A model generated the notes under the pieces. That model searched no databases, had not been told where the DNA came from, and saw nothing but the letters and a program-made list of their open reading frames with translations. A stretch of 55,933 bases of DNA, from NCBI GenBank assembly GCA_019416425.1, contig DXXK01000084.1, positions 1-55,933 of the forward strand, written 5' to 3'. Shown piece after piece: positions 16,223-24,440 of the stretch. The stretch is from Bacteroidales bacterium (lineage in GTDB: Bacteria > Bacteroidota > Bacteroidia > Bacteroidales > Muribaculaceae). Made by a program: the position numbers and the translations under genes. Within the stretch, counting starts at the first letter, position 1; every line of letters starts with the position of its first letter.

Positions 16223-17448
16223 TGAGCCTGTTGCCCGCGCGGATAGCGGCCCGCTATCTGCGTTCCAGGAAATCGCACTCGGCCGTCGGGGCCATCGCGA
16301 CCGTGTCGATCATCGGCATGGCGGTGGCCACGGCAGCCATAGTGTGCGTGCTGTCGGTGTTCAACGGCTTCAAGAGCGTGATCGGCGAGCGTCTGGACAC
16401 ATTGGCTCCGGACATACTGGTTGAGCCGGCCGCGGGCAAGGTGCTGACCCATGCCGACAGCCTTGCCGCCGTGGCGGCCGGCATAGGGGGCGTTGCCGTG
16501 TCCACCCCCACCGTAGCCGACAACGCGCTGATCATAGCCGCCGGACGCGAGATGCCAGTCTACCTGGTCGGCGTCGACCCGGAGGTGTACGCCCGGACCA
16601 CTCAGATTCGCAAGCTGATCGACCCGCGCGAGGGCAAGTACCTCAAGGCCGGGATGGACCGAGGCATGCCGGAGACCGTGATCAGCATCGGCGTGGCCTC
16701 GCAGATGTCGTCGTTTCCCGACGACCGGCTGCTGCTGTTCACGCCCCGGCGCGAAGGCCGCGTCAACATGGCCAATCCCGTGGCCAATTTCATCACCGAC
16801 TCGCTGTACGTCAGCGGCGTGTTCCGCGCGCTGCAGAACGATTACGACGAGAACCGCATCATCGTGGACCTGCCCACGGCGCGCCGCATGTTCCAGTACA
16901 CCCACCAGGCCTCGAACCTGCACATTGCCGCCGCGCCGGGCACCGACCCGGCCGCGCTGGCCGCCCGCATCCAGAAGACGCTCGGGCCCGGAGTAACGGT
17001 CAAGGACCGCCTGCGCCAGCAGGAGATGAACTTCCGGATGATCGAGATCGAGAAATGGGTATCGTTCCTGCTGTTGGGCTTCATACTGACCATAGCCAGC
17101 TTCAACATCATCTCCACGCTGTCCATGCTGGTGCTGGAGAAGGAGCCGACGCTCTCCACGCTGGCGGCCATGGGGCTGTCGCGCCGGCGCATCGGCTCGG
17201 TGTTCGCCTGGGAGAGCATACTGGTCACGGCCGTGGGGGGACTTGCCGGCATCATGCTGGGACTGACGCTGTGCCTGCTGCAGCAGCATTTCGGCTTCAT
17301 CAAGATCGGCGACGGCACGCAGACCATCATGTCGGCCTACCCCGTCGTGGTGCGCGCCACGGACCTGCTGCTGTGCCTGGTGCCGCTGTTGGCAATCGGC
17401 GCCCTTTCAGCCCTGACCACATCGCAATTTGCCAAGAAACGTATTTAA
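16222..17448 (+). CDS. ABC transporter permease, LolC/LolE-FtsX type
   Basis: A 408-aa inner-membrane protein. There is one membrane helix near residues 22-48 (VGAIATVSIIGMAVATAAIVCVLSVF), a large periplasmic MacB-like domain, and three C-terminal helices (about 277-300, 326-350, 380-398) with the FtsX pattern. The N-terminal IAARYLRSRKSHSAVGAIATVSIIGMAV is typical of LolC/E. It probably acts with an ATPase encoded elsewhere to release lipoproteins from the inner membrane or as a MacB-like exporter. No ATPase gene lies nearby. It is the last gene of the aroQ group. Confidence 0.82.
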   Translation: MSLLPARIAARYLRSRKSHSAVGAIATVSIIGMAVATAAIVCVLSVFNGFKSVIGERLDTLAPDILVEPAAGKVLTHADSLAAVAAGIGGVAVSTPTVADNALIIAAGREMPVYLVGVDPEVYARTTQIRKLIDPREGKYLKAGMDRGMPETVISIGVASQMSSFPDDRLLLFTPRREGRVNMANPVANFITDSLYVSGVFRALQNDYDENRIIVDLPTARRMFQYTHQASNLHIAAAPGTDPAALAARIQKTLGPGVTVKDRLRQQEMNFRMIEIEKWVSFLLLGFILTIASFNIISTLSMLVLEKEPTLSTLAAMGLSRRRIGSVFAWESILVTAVGGLAGIMLGLTLCLLQQHFGFIKIGDGTQTIMSAYPVVVRATDLLLCLVPLLAIGALSALTTSQFAKKRI

Positions 17449-17483
17449 AATTTAATTTCCTGTAACATTTTGCGTGCAAAAAG

Positions 17484-17514
17484 TTGCCGTTTTAAGGATT
17501 TTGTTGTAATTTTG
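17484..17514 (+). promoter_or_regulatory. Promoter of the Lrp/AsnC regulator unit
   Basis: TTG at 17484-17486 is 20 bp from TAATTTTG at 17507-17514, giving a start near 17521. The two operator-like repeats then lie in the first 55 nt of the transcribed region. Confidence 0.65.
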
Positions 17515-17529
17515 TCAATTATTGCGACA

Positions 17530-17575
17530 ATCTGCATTTCAGATTAAGAAGACCAATATCTGCATTTCAGATTAA
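17530..17575 (+). promoter_or_regulatory. Twin 18-bp operator-like repeats before the Lrp/AsnC gene
   Basis: The 18-mer ATCTGCATTTCAGATTAA occurs at 17530-17547 and again, identical, at 17558-17575. Each copy holds the palindrome ATCTG-CATTT-CAGAT. The centres are 28 bp apart. They lie just downstream of the predicted start of transcription and 35 bp before the regulator ATG, which fits autorepression by the dimeric or octameric Lrp/AsnC protein. Confidence 0.75.
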
Positions 17576-17609
17576 CACGACAAAGGAAACGAACAGAACG
17601 AAGGGAATT

Positions 17610-18077
17610 ATGGAAAGACTCGATAATCTTGACAAAAAGATTCTGAACATAGTGATGAGCAACGCGCGCATGGCCTCTAAGGACATCGCGGAGATGTGCG
17701 GCGTATCGCGCGCGGCGATCCACCAGCGTCTGCAGCGCCTGATCGACATGCAGGTGATAGTTGGCAGCGGCTACATCGTGGACCCGCACAAGTTAGGCTA
17801 CAACACCTGCACCTACGTAGGCGTCAAGCTGGAGAAGGGGTCGCTCTACCGCGAGGCGGCGCGTCAGCTGGAGCTGATACCCGAGGTTGTGGAGTGCCAC
17901 TTCACCACCGGCCCCTACTCGATGCTGATCAAGGTCTATGCCTTCGACAACCAGCACCTGATGCAGCTGCTCAACGACCAGATTCAGCATATCGCCGGCG
18001 TGACCGAGACCGAGACGCTGATCAGTCTGGAACAGAGCATGAACCGCCAGATAAAAATCGATGTCGACAATGATTAG
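17610..18077 (+). CDS. Lrp/AsnC-family transcriptional regulator
   Basis: A 155-aa regulator. Residues 1-55 form the winged helix-turn-helix (LDNLDKKILNIVMSNARMASKDIAEMCGVSRAAIHQRLQRL), and residues about 70-150 form the RAM/ligand domain (VGVKLEKGSLYREAARQL, VVECHFTTGPYSMLIKVYAFDN). Family members sense amino acids and assemble as dimers to octamers around DNA. Twin operator-like repeats upstream suggest that it controls its own unit. The stop codon overlaps the start of the YfhO-like gene, so both are cotranscribed. Confidence 0.92.
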   Translation: MERLDNLDKKILNIVMSNARMASKDIAEMCGVSRAAIHQRLQRLIDMQVIVGSGYIVDPHKLGYNTCTYVGVKLEKGSLYREAARQLELIPEVVECHFTTGPYSMLIKVYAFDNQHLMQLLNDQIQHIAGVTETETLISLEQSMNRQIKIDVDND

Positions 18078-20544
18078 GAAATATCTGCTTCCGCTGCTGT
18101 CGGTGGTACTGATGGCAGTGGTGTCCGTGGTGTTCTTCGCGCCGGACGACCTGGAGGGCCATGTCCTGCAGCAGCACGACATAATGCAAGGCGTAGCCAA
18201 CGGTCAGGAGGGCAAGGCCTACGAGGCCGCCACCGGCAACACCACCCGCTGGACCAACTCGCTGTTCGGCGGCATGCCCAACTTCCAGATCGCGCCCACC
18301 TACCCGGCCAACAAGGTTCTGGGTTTCGTAGGCAAGGCCTATATGCTGTGGCTTCCGGCTCCGGCCAACCTGCTGTTCGCCATGATGCTGGGATTCTTCA
18401 TCATGTGCCTCTGCTTCCGGTTCCGCTGGTACAACGCCCTGTTCGGCGCCATAGCCTGGGGCTTCTCCACCTACTTCATCATCCTGATCGGCGCGGGCCA
18501 CATCTGGAAGTTCGTCACGCTGGCCTATGTCCCGCCCACCATCGGCGGCATCGCTCTGTGCTACCGCCGCAAGTACCTGGGAGGCATGGCGCTGGCGGCT
18601 TTGTTCGGCGCGCTGCAGCTGCAGAGCAACCATCCGCAGATGTCGTACTACTTCATCTTCGTGATCATCGCGATGATGCTGGCATGGCTGTGGACGGCAG
18701 TCAAGGAAAAGAAAGTGCGGGACTGGAGCATCGCCACGGTGTGCGTGATCGGGGCGGGAGCCCTGGCCGTAGCGGCCAACTCGGCAAGCCTGTACAACAC
18801 CTACGAATATGCCAAACAGACCGTGCGCGGCCGCGCCACTGACCTGAGTCCCGAGCCAGGCACACAGGCCACCGGCGGCATGGACCGCGCGGCCATAACC
18901 GCCTGGAGCTACGGTGTGGACGAGACCTGGACCCTGATGATCCCCAACGTCAAGGGAGGCGCCACCATCAAGCCTGTGGCCGGCGAGACACAGCTTAAGT
19001 CCCTGGCACAGACCGACAAAGCCAACCAGCTGACGCTGACGCCCGAGGAGTACCAGTTCCTGGACCAGTTCCCGCAGTACTTCGGCGACCAGCCCATGAC
19101 CAACGGCCCGGTCTACGTCGGTGCGTTCGTCCTCCTGCTGGCCATCCTGGCGCTGTTCATGGTGGAGGGTCCCATGAAGTGGGCGCTGTTCATCGTGTCC
19201 ATCTTCGCCATCCTGCTGTCGTGGGGCCATAACCTGGCATGGTTCACGGACCTGATGATCGACCATTTCCCCGGCTACAACAAGTTCCGGGCCGTGTCCA
19301 GCATTCTGGTGGTCGTGGAGTTCTGCGTGCCGCTGCTGGCTGTGATGTGCGTCAAGAAACTGATCGACGACCCGAAAGCCTTCACCCGCAATCCCTGGGT
19401 GATGTATCTGGTGTTCGGTATCGGCGCGGCCGTCTGCCTGATCGGTGCCGTCTCGCCCGCCATCTTCGGGCAGCCCTTCAGCGCGGCCGAGACCGAGCAG
19501 CTCCAGGCCGCCGGCGCCTACGCCAACCCGGCATATCACAATGTTCTCGACGCCATCCGTCAGACTCGTCTCTCGCTTGTCCGCGGCGACTGCCTGCGCT
19601 CGCTGCTGTTCATCGCAATGGGCGGCGCGGTCCTGTTCCTTTACCTTAAGGGCAGGCTCAACGGCAAGGTCATGACCGGCGGCATCGCCGCAATCGTGCT
19701 GATCGACCTGTTCGCCGTCAATACCCGCTACGTCAACAGCGAGAACTTCACCACACCGCAGGACAACACCACGGCATTCCAGATGACCGACGCCGACCGC
19801 CAGATTCTGAAGGACACCGCCAACTACCGCGTGCTTGACGTGGCCGGTTTCTCCTCGGCACGATCCAGCTACTTCCACAAGACCATCGGCGGCTACCACG
19901 CCGCGAAGCTGACGCGCTACAACGACCTGCTGGACAAGCAGATCTCCAAGAGCAACCCGGAGGTGCTGAACATGTTGAACACCAAGTATATCCTGTCCGG
20001 CAACGAGTATCAGGTCAATCCGGATGCCAACGGCAACGCCTGGTTCGTGAGCCGCGTGGACTATGTGGACAACGCCGACCGCGAGATGGCGGCATTGGAC
20101 TCCATCCCCACCAAACATGTGGCCGTGGCCGACAGACAGTTCCGGTCAGTCCTGGGGCAGGCTACGGCACCCGTTCCCGGCGACACCATCTACGAGACAA
20201 GCTATGCGCCGGACCGCCTGACCTACAAGGCCGTGAGCCGCAACGGCGGCGTGGCGGTGTTCAGCGAGATCTTCTTCCCCTGGGGCTGGGAGGCCACCGT
20301 CGACGGCAAGAACATGCCCATCGGCCGCGTGGACTACGTGCTCCGCGCCATCCGTCTGGCACCCGGCAGCCACGACATCACCTTCACCTTCGACCCGAAG
20401 TCGCTGCGCGTCACCAACGGCGTGGCCATGACCGGCGTCATACTGATCTACGTGCTGTGCTTCGGCGCCCTGGCCGTATGGGCCATCGGGCTGCGCGGCA
20501 GGAAAAGGAAAACGAAGGATCCGGGAATCGAGGTAACGGAGTAA
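18070..20544 (+). CDS. YfhO-family large membrane protein (glycosyltransferase-C-like)
   Basis: An 824-aa inner-membrane protein; an ATG at 18061 would add three residues. There are about a dozen hydrophobic helices between residues 5 and 560 (for example PLLSVVLMAVVSVVFF, LLFAMMLGFFIMCLCF and AFVLLLAILALFM), then a soluble C-terminal beta region (VLDVAGFSSARSSYFHKTIGGYHAAKLTRYNDLLD, FFPWGWEATVDGK) and a last helix near 795. YfhO proteins are thought to add sugars to envelope polymers such as lipoteichoic acids in Firmicutes; the Bacteroidota substrate is unknown. It overlaps the Lrp gene by 8 bp. Confidence 0.78.
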   Translation: MIRKYLLPLLSVVLMAVVSVVFFAPDDLEGHVLQQHDIMQGVANGQEGKAYEAATGNTTRWTNSLFGGMPNFQIAPTYPANKVLGFVGKAYMLWLPAPANLLFAMMLGFFIMCLCFRFRWYNALFGAIAWGFSTYFIILIGAGHIWKFVTLAYVPPTIGGIALCYRRKYLGGMALAALFGALQLQSNHPQMSYYFIFVIIAMMLAWLWTAVKEKKVRDWSIATVCVIGAGALAVAANSASLYNTYEYAKQTVRGRATDLSPEPGTQATGGMDRAAITAWSYGVDETWTLMIPNVKGGATIKPVAGETQLKSLAQTDKANQLTLTPEEYQFLDQFPQYFGDQPMTNGPVYVGAFVLLLAILALFMVEGPMKWALFIVSIFAILLSWGHNLAWFTDLMIDHFPGYNKFRAVSSILVVVEFCVPLLAVMCVKKLIDDPKAFTRNPWVMYLVFGIGAAVCLIGAVSPAIFGQPFSAAETEQLQAAGAYANPAYHNVLDAIRQTRLSLVRGDCLRSLLFIAMGGAVLFLYLKGRLNGKVMTGGIAAIVLIDLFAVNTRYVNSENFTTPQDNTTAFQMTDADRQILKDTANYRVLDVAGFSSARSSYFHKTIGGYHAAKLTRYNDLLDKQISKSNPEVLNMLNTKYILSGNEYQVNPDANGNAWFVSRVDYVDNADREMAALDSIPTKHVAVADRQFRSVLGQATAPVPGDTIYETSYAPDRLTYKAVSRNGGVAVFSEIFFPWGWEATVDGKNMPIGRVDYVLRAIRLAPGSHDITFTFDPKSLRVTNGVAMTGVILIYVLCFGALAVWAIGLRGRKRKTKDPGIEVTE

Positions 20545-20584
20545 GTGATCCCATACGCAACAGAATCAACCTAACGGAATCGCG

Positions 20585-21127
20585 ATGTCACACAACAACA
20601 TGTTCCAGCGCTGGCGCCACGCGCACGGCTACGGGGTGCATTCGCCGTTCGGATACCAATTGGTGATCCGTGCTGTGCATCCCGGCGGCTACGCCTGGTA
20701 CGGCTACGCCGACATCGAGGACTCGATGCCGACGGGGCTGGGACGCCGCACACGGCGCGAGGCACGGATGTTCCTGCGGCTTCTGGCCACGCTGTGTCCG
20801 GCCTCGGTCTTCATTCCCAACGGCATCGAGGCGCCCTACTTAGCGGCGCTTCATGCCGCCGACACGCGCATCAAGGTGACGCACGCCATGCGCGAGGCGG
20901 CAGGCTGCGAGCTGATCTGCTCGCATACCGACTTCGTGCCGCTGGACATCATCAAGAAGTCGCTGCAGGAGCCGGGACACTGGGTCACGCTGCGCGACGT
21001 GCCTGAAGGGTGGGACGACGAGATCTTCGAGGCATTGCCGGAGGGATTGGTGTTCCGCGGCAGGCGCAACCTGTGCGCCATCCATCATCCGGGACAGCAG
21101 AAGGTGCTGTACCCCATGTCCATCTGA
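20585..21127 (+). CDS. Conserved Bacteroidota protein with HGYGVHSPFGYQL start
   Basis: A 180-aa soluble protein without a signal peptide. Its N-terminus (WRHAHGYGVHSPFGYQLV) matches the opening of a Bacteroidota family often annotated as SAM-dependent methyltransferases. The rest has a Rossmann-like pattern (ASVFIPNGIEAPYLAALHAADTRIKV, ELICSHTDFVPLDIIKK), but the usual glycine-rich SAM loop is not evident. The enzyme activity is therefore uncertain and may be lost. It lies 40 bp after the YfhO-like gene and 2 bp before xerD, in the same transcript. Confidence 0.6.
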   Translation: MSHNNMFQRWRHAHGYGVHSPFGYQLVIRAVHPGGYAWYGYADIEDSMPTGLGRRTRREARMFLRLLATLCPASVFIPNGIEAPYLAALHAADTRIKVTHAMREAAGCELICSHTDFVPLDIIKKSLQEPGHWVTLRDVPEGWDDEIFEALPEGLVFRGRRNLCAIHHPGQQKVLYPMSI

Positions 21128-21129
21128 CC

Positions 21130-22047
21130 ATGCCGCAGTCACCGCGCGACATCGCCGCAAGCTATCTGCGGTCGCTGACCCTGGAGCGGGGTCTGTCGGC
21201 CAACACCGCCGCCTCGTATGCCGTGGACATCGGCCATCTGCTCACCTTCGCCGAGTCGGAGGGACTGGGGCTGGAGGATATCACTCAGGATCATCTGCAC
21301 CGGCTGTTGTGCGATCTGGTTGAGATGGGGCTTGCGCCGGCATCGCTGGCACGGTTCATCTCGGGGATACGGGGATTCTTCCGCTACTGCCGCAGCCGGG
21401 GCATCCTTGAGGCCGACCCGTCGGCGCTGATCGAGCAGCCGAAGATGGGCCGCAAGCTGCCGGATGTGCTGAGCACATCTGAGATCGACTCCATGATCGC
21501 CGCGATCGATCCAGGCAAGGACGAGTCGCTGCGCAACCGCGCCATCATCGAGACGCTGTACGGCAGCGGGCTGCGTGTGTCGGAACTGGTCGGGCTGCGT
21601 CTGTCGCGCCTGATGCTGTCGGACCAGTGCGTGCTGGTGGAGGGCAAGGGATCGAAGCAGCGTCTGGTGCCGCTGTCGCCGGTGTCCATCGCATTGATCG
21701 GGGACTATCTGGAGCAGCGCATACGCGGGCCTATAAAGCCGGATTCGGCCGACATACTGTTTCTGAACCGCCGCGGAGGTCAGATGTCGCGCGTCATGGT
21801 GTTCTACATAATCCGCGATCTGGCGGAGGCCGCCGGCATCACGCACCATGTCTCGCCGCATACGCTGCGGCATTCGTTCGCCACCCATCTGTTGGAAGGA
21901 GGAGCCAACCTCCGCGTCATCCAGGCCCTGTTAGGACATGAGTCCATAGCCACGACGGAGATCTACCTGCATCTGGACCGCTCCACCCTGCGCCGCGAGC
22001 TGCTGACCCATCATCCCCACTACGCTCCCGGTGCCAATCGTCAATAA
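21130..22047 (+). CDS. xerD: Site-specific tyrosine recombinase XerD
   Basis: A 305-aa recombinase that, with XerC, resolves chromosome dimers at dif near the terminus. The N-terminal SAM-like DNA-binding domain is at 1-95, and the catalytic domain has Arg149 (SGLRVSEL), Lys173 (GKGSKQR), His244 and Arg247 (HTLRHSFATH), His270 (LGHES) and Tyr279 (EIYLHL). The first ATG at 21130 gives a standard start; the longer frame to 21010 runs through the upstream gene. Length and lack of neighbouring phage genes argue for the housekeeping enzyme, not an integrase. Confidence 0.93.
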   Translation: MPQSPRDIAASYLRSLTLERGLSANTAASYAVDIGHLLTFAESEGLGLEDITQDHLHRLLCDLVEMGLAPASLARFISGIRGFFRYCRSRGILEADPSALIEQPKMGRKLPDVLSTSEIDSMIAAIDPGKDESLRNRAIIETLYGSGLRVSELVGLRLSRLMLSDQCVLVEGKGSKQRLVPLSPVSIALIGDYLEQRIRGPIKPDSADILFLNRRGGQMSRVMVFYIIRDLAEAAGITHHVSPHTLRHSFATHLLEGGANLRVIQALLGHESIATTEIYLHLDRSTLRRELLTHHPHYAPGANRQ

Positions 22048-22241
22048 GACACTGATTTGGCCGGATTGCAGGCAAACACCCCAACCGAATTTACAATTGT
22101 TAAAATATTTACAAATTCAAACAATAATGATCGGTTATAAGTTGTTTTATGTGAAAGGAGTTAAAAAACATTATATAACCCATTGGTCCGAACGGCGGTA
22201 TCCCGATACCCGAAGCCGGACTGTAACAACTTAAGAATATT

Positions 22242-22814
22242 ATGAAAAAGATCATTACCACTCTGCTGTTGGCAGTAGCGGCACTTGGCACCGCGACACA
22301 GGCAAATGCCGAGGGATGGTACCTTGGTGGCCGCGTAGGCTTCATGCATGAGAGTCAGAAAGGTGTCACCACCAACGAATTCTCGCTCCAGCCTGAAGTT
22401 GGTTACAATTTCAACGACAGATGGGCGTTCGGCGGCAACATCGGCTACACCTACCGCAACTACGCCGGCGAGGACACCAACATGAATCTGTTCAACATCA
22501 ACCCTTACGCCCGATTCACCTACTTCCGCACCAGCAACAATCTGGTCCAGCTGTTCGTTGACGGCGGCGTTGGCTTCGGCATCGGTTCCACCTCGGTAGG
22601 CGACAACGACACGGACACGGCCTGCACGTACGAGATAGGCTTCAAGCCGGGTATCGCCATCAACATCACCGACCATTTCACGGTACTGGCCCACTTGGGA
22701 TTCCTGGGCTACCAGGGCGCCAATGACGCGGCCAAGGACGGCGGCGCCGTGGAGCGCGGCGGTGTCAACTTCGACACCCGCAACCTGACCATCGGCTTCT
22801 ACTACAACTTCTGA
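22242..22814 (+). CDS. Small outer-membrane beta-barrel protein
   Basis: A 190-aa protein with signal peptide MKKIITTLLLAVAALGTATQANA and mature alternating strands (GWYLGGRVGFMHES, FSLQPEVGYNFNDRWAFGGNIGYTY, LNINPYARFTYFRTSN-like, VNFDTRNLTIGFYYNF) ending in an aromatic residue, Phe190, as is normal for BAM-inserted barrels. It is probably an eight-strand OmpA/OmpW-like barrel. Function is unknown. It forms a single-gene unit with a GC-rich terminator; the upstream 195 bp is AT-rich but shows no clean -33/-7 pair. Confidence 0.8.
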   Translation: MKKIITTLLLAVAALGTATQANAEGWYLGGRVGFMHESQKGVTTNEFSLQPEVGYNFNDRWAFGGNIGYTYRNYAGEDTNMNLFNINPYARFTYFRTSNNLVQLFVDGGVGFGIGSTSVGDNDTDTACTYEIGFKPGIAINITDHFTVLAHLGFLGYQGANDAAKDGGAVERGGVNFDTRNLTIGFYYNF

Positions 22815-22831
22815 TCACCCCCCATCACATC

Positions 22832-22870
22832 GCGACGCCGGAGCCTTCGGGCCCCGGCGTCGCTGTGTTT
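22832..22870. terminator. GC hairpin between convergent genes
   Basis: GCGACGCCGG (22832-22841) pairs with CCGGCGTCGC (22854-22863), a 10-bp perfect stem with a 12-nt loop, followed by TGTGTTT. It ends the beta-barrel gene and could also serve the leftward gene. Confidence 0.8.
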
Positions 22871-22896
22871 ACATTCAGTGATTGGCATCCTATTAC

Positions 22897-24303
22897 TTAA
22901 AGGATGACTTTGGCGGTCTTGCCATTGTGGCGCATGATGTAGATGCCGTGGGCGGGACGGTCCACGCGGAGGCCGTTAAGGTCGTAGTACTCCACCGGCG
23001 CCTCTGAATCCGTAATGATGTCGTCGATGCCGGAGGTGACATAGTCATAGTATCGGTATTTCACCACGTTCTCCAGTCCGGCAGGCTCGTCGTAAAGCTC
23101 CGACACCTCGTATCCGTAATCGTCAGGCAGGCTCCTGAGTATGTAGGTCATCGGCAGCCCCGTTTCCGGGTTGCAGTAGACGACGCCCTTGACATAGGAA
23201 TAATACTCGGTGTAGGGGAAGCCGCTTATATCCTCGCATGCATCGAAATACACGAGCAGGTTGTGCCGGGCGTCATATTCATAACGATAGATTGTATTCA
23301 TGATCTCGTCACCGTAGTTCAGCGAGAACTTGTATTCGTTTCCACCGTTCTCCAGCATAGTGAAGGAGATGGAACTGCCGGGGACCTCGATACCCTCGAA
23401 TATTCCGTCCATAGCGGCCCTGCAACTCCCATCGGCGGCATACTCCATGTCGAGAGTGAACCGGTCATCACCTTCGCCGTCGGAAACTTCCACCAGACAT
23501 TTACTGATACGGTTCCTTCCGGTCATGAAGAAATTCTCCGGTTCCATGAACTGGCCGTCGGTCTCGTGCCATACGATATCGCTGATCACTGTATTCAGTT
23601 CCCATTCATTATCGGAATAGTCATAGTAAGAGATTTTCGAAGCCTTGCCGTCCTGGCCATATGCAATGCGCAGGGAGGTGTCGTTCACACCGTCCTCCGT
23701 ATATACCACCTCGGTCACGTTTCCGTCTGCATTGCGGGTTACGGTGTGGATTTCCGAATCGCCCGCTATCCATTGGCCGTTGACGTAATCCTCGGTGACC
23801 TCGCTGACGCAGAAATCCTTGACCACCGCATCGTACACATACATTGTACGCTTGACGGGAATCAGTACCAAGGCGTCGCCGTGCGACTCGTTCTCCTCCA
23901 CAGATACGGGCAAGCCATCCTCGTTGTAGGTGTAGTCGCGGTGCACGGTCACGTCCGAGCCTACCATTGTCTCGGTCTCGTGACTAACCGTTCCGTCGGG
24001 GTTGTATGACCGCAGAATGGTTGTGGGCTGGCTCCATGATCCACTATTCCACGTGCTCATAAGGATCTTTCCGGGCAGCATATCGGCGGAAGCTTCGGAT
24101 GCCGATGGGGCGCGGAGTACCTGGCCATTATCAGCCACGCGCTTAGCTGCCTGACGATCCAGTCCCATCATACGGCTTAGTTTCGCTACCCCTTTTGCGT
24201 TCGCGGCCTTGATACTTGCGTTCGCTGCCGAGGCGTTTACGCCTGCGCACATCGTGCAGGCGGCCATCAACAGGGCGATTCCAACTGTAATTGATTTCTT
24301 CAT
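22897..24303 (-). CDS. Secreted protein with YD-like strands and C-terminal sorting motif
   Basis: A 468-aa protein with a signal peptide (MKKSITVGIALLMAACTMCAG). Most of the body is repeated two-strand units with asparagine/glycine turns (VHRDYTYNEDGLPVSVEENESH, VTRNADGNVTEVVY, LRIAYGQDGKASKISYYDY), reminiscent of YD or RHS-type strands. It ends VEYYDLNGLRVDRPAHGIYIMRHNGKTAKVIL, the short GIY-type C-terminal motif of type IX cargo in Muribaculaceae and Prevotella. The function is unknown. It is divergent from the AAA-ATPase gene. The orphan motif at 26079-26189 resembles its last 36 residues. Confidence 0.65.
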   Translation of the reverse strand: MKKSITVGIALLMAACTMCAGVNASAANASIKAANAKGVAKLSRMMGLDRQAAKRVADNGQVLRAPSASEASADMLPGKILMSTWNSGSWSQPTTILRSYNPDGTVSHETETMVGSDVTVHRDYTYNEDGLPVSVEENESHGDALVLIPVKRTMYVYDAVVKDFCVSEVTEDYVNGQWIAGDSEIHTVTRNADGNVTEVVYTEDGVNDTSLRIAYGQDGKASKISYYDYSDNEWELNTVISDIVWHETDGQFMEPENFFMTGRNRISKCLVEVSDGEGDDRFTLDMEYAADGSCRAAMDGIFEGIEVPGSSISFTMLENGGNEYKFSLNYGDEIMNTIYRYEYDARHNLLVYFDACEDISGFPYTEYYSYVKGVVYCNPETGLPMTYILRSLPDDYGYEVSELYDEPAGLENVVKYRYYDYVTSGIDDIITDSEAPVEYYDLNGLRVDRPAHGIYIMRHNGKTAKVIL

Positions 24304-24388
24304 TGTCTGTTCTTGTTGTTTGTTTATGTTGTCACCCCTATGACGCAGCTTCCCGACGAAAGTCCTATCGTTTTTATAAAAAAAGTGT

Positions 24389-24396
24389 TATATTTG
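24389..24396 (+). promoter_or_regulatory. -7 box of the AAA-ATPase/nuclease gene
   Basis: TATATTTG fits TAnnTTTG and lies 44 bp before the ATG at 24441. No good TTTG is found 19-21 bp upstream, so the promoter is only partly convincing. Confidence 0.4.
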
Positions 24397-24440
24397 CAGA
24401 TGGAATTGGAAACATACGTTTCCGCAAGAACAGCACAGAG

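Noticed and set aside
18022..20118. A 698-codon leftward open frame opposite the YfhO-like gene
   Set aside because: The translation is rich in His, Gln, Arg and Gly with no family motif, as expected for an antisense shadow of a GC-rich coding region.
21130..22047. Tyrosine recombinase as a mobile-element or inversion integrase
   Set aside because: Length, full catalytic set and housekeeping neighbours fit chromosomal XerD. There is no att-like repeat, excisionase or phage gene nearby, and the left-edge inverted repeat is 21 kb away.
22048..22241. A -33/-7 promoter for the beta-barrel gene
   Set aside because: The gap is AT-rich, but I could not find TTTG and TAnnTTTG at 19-21 bp spacing, so no site is claimed.
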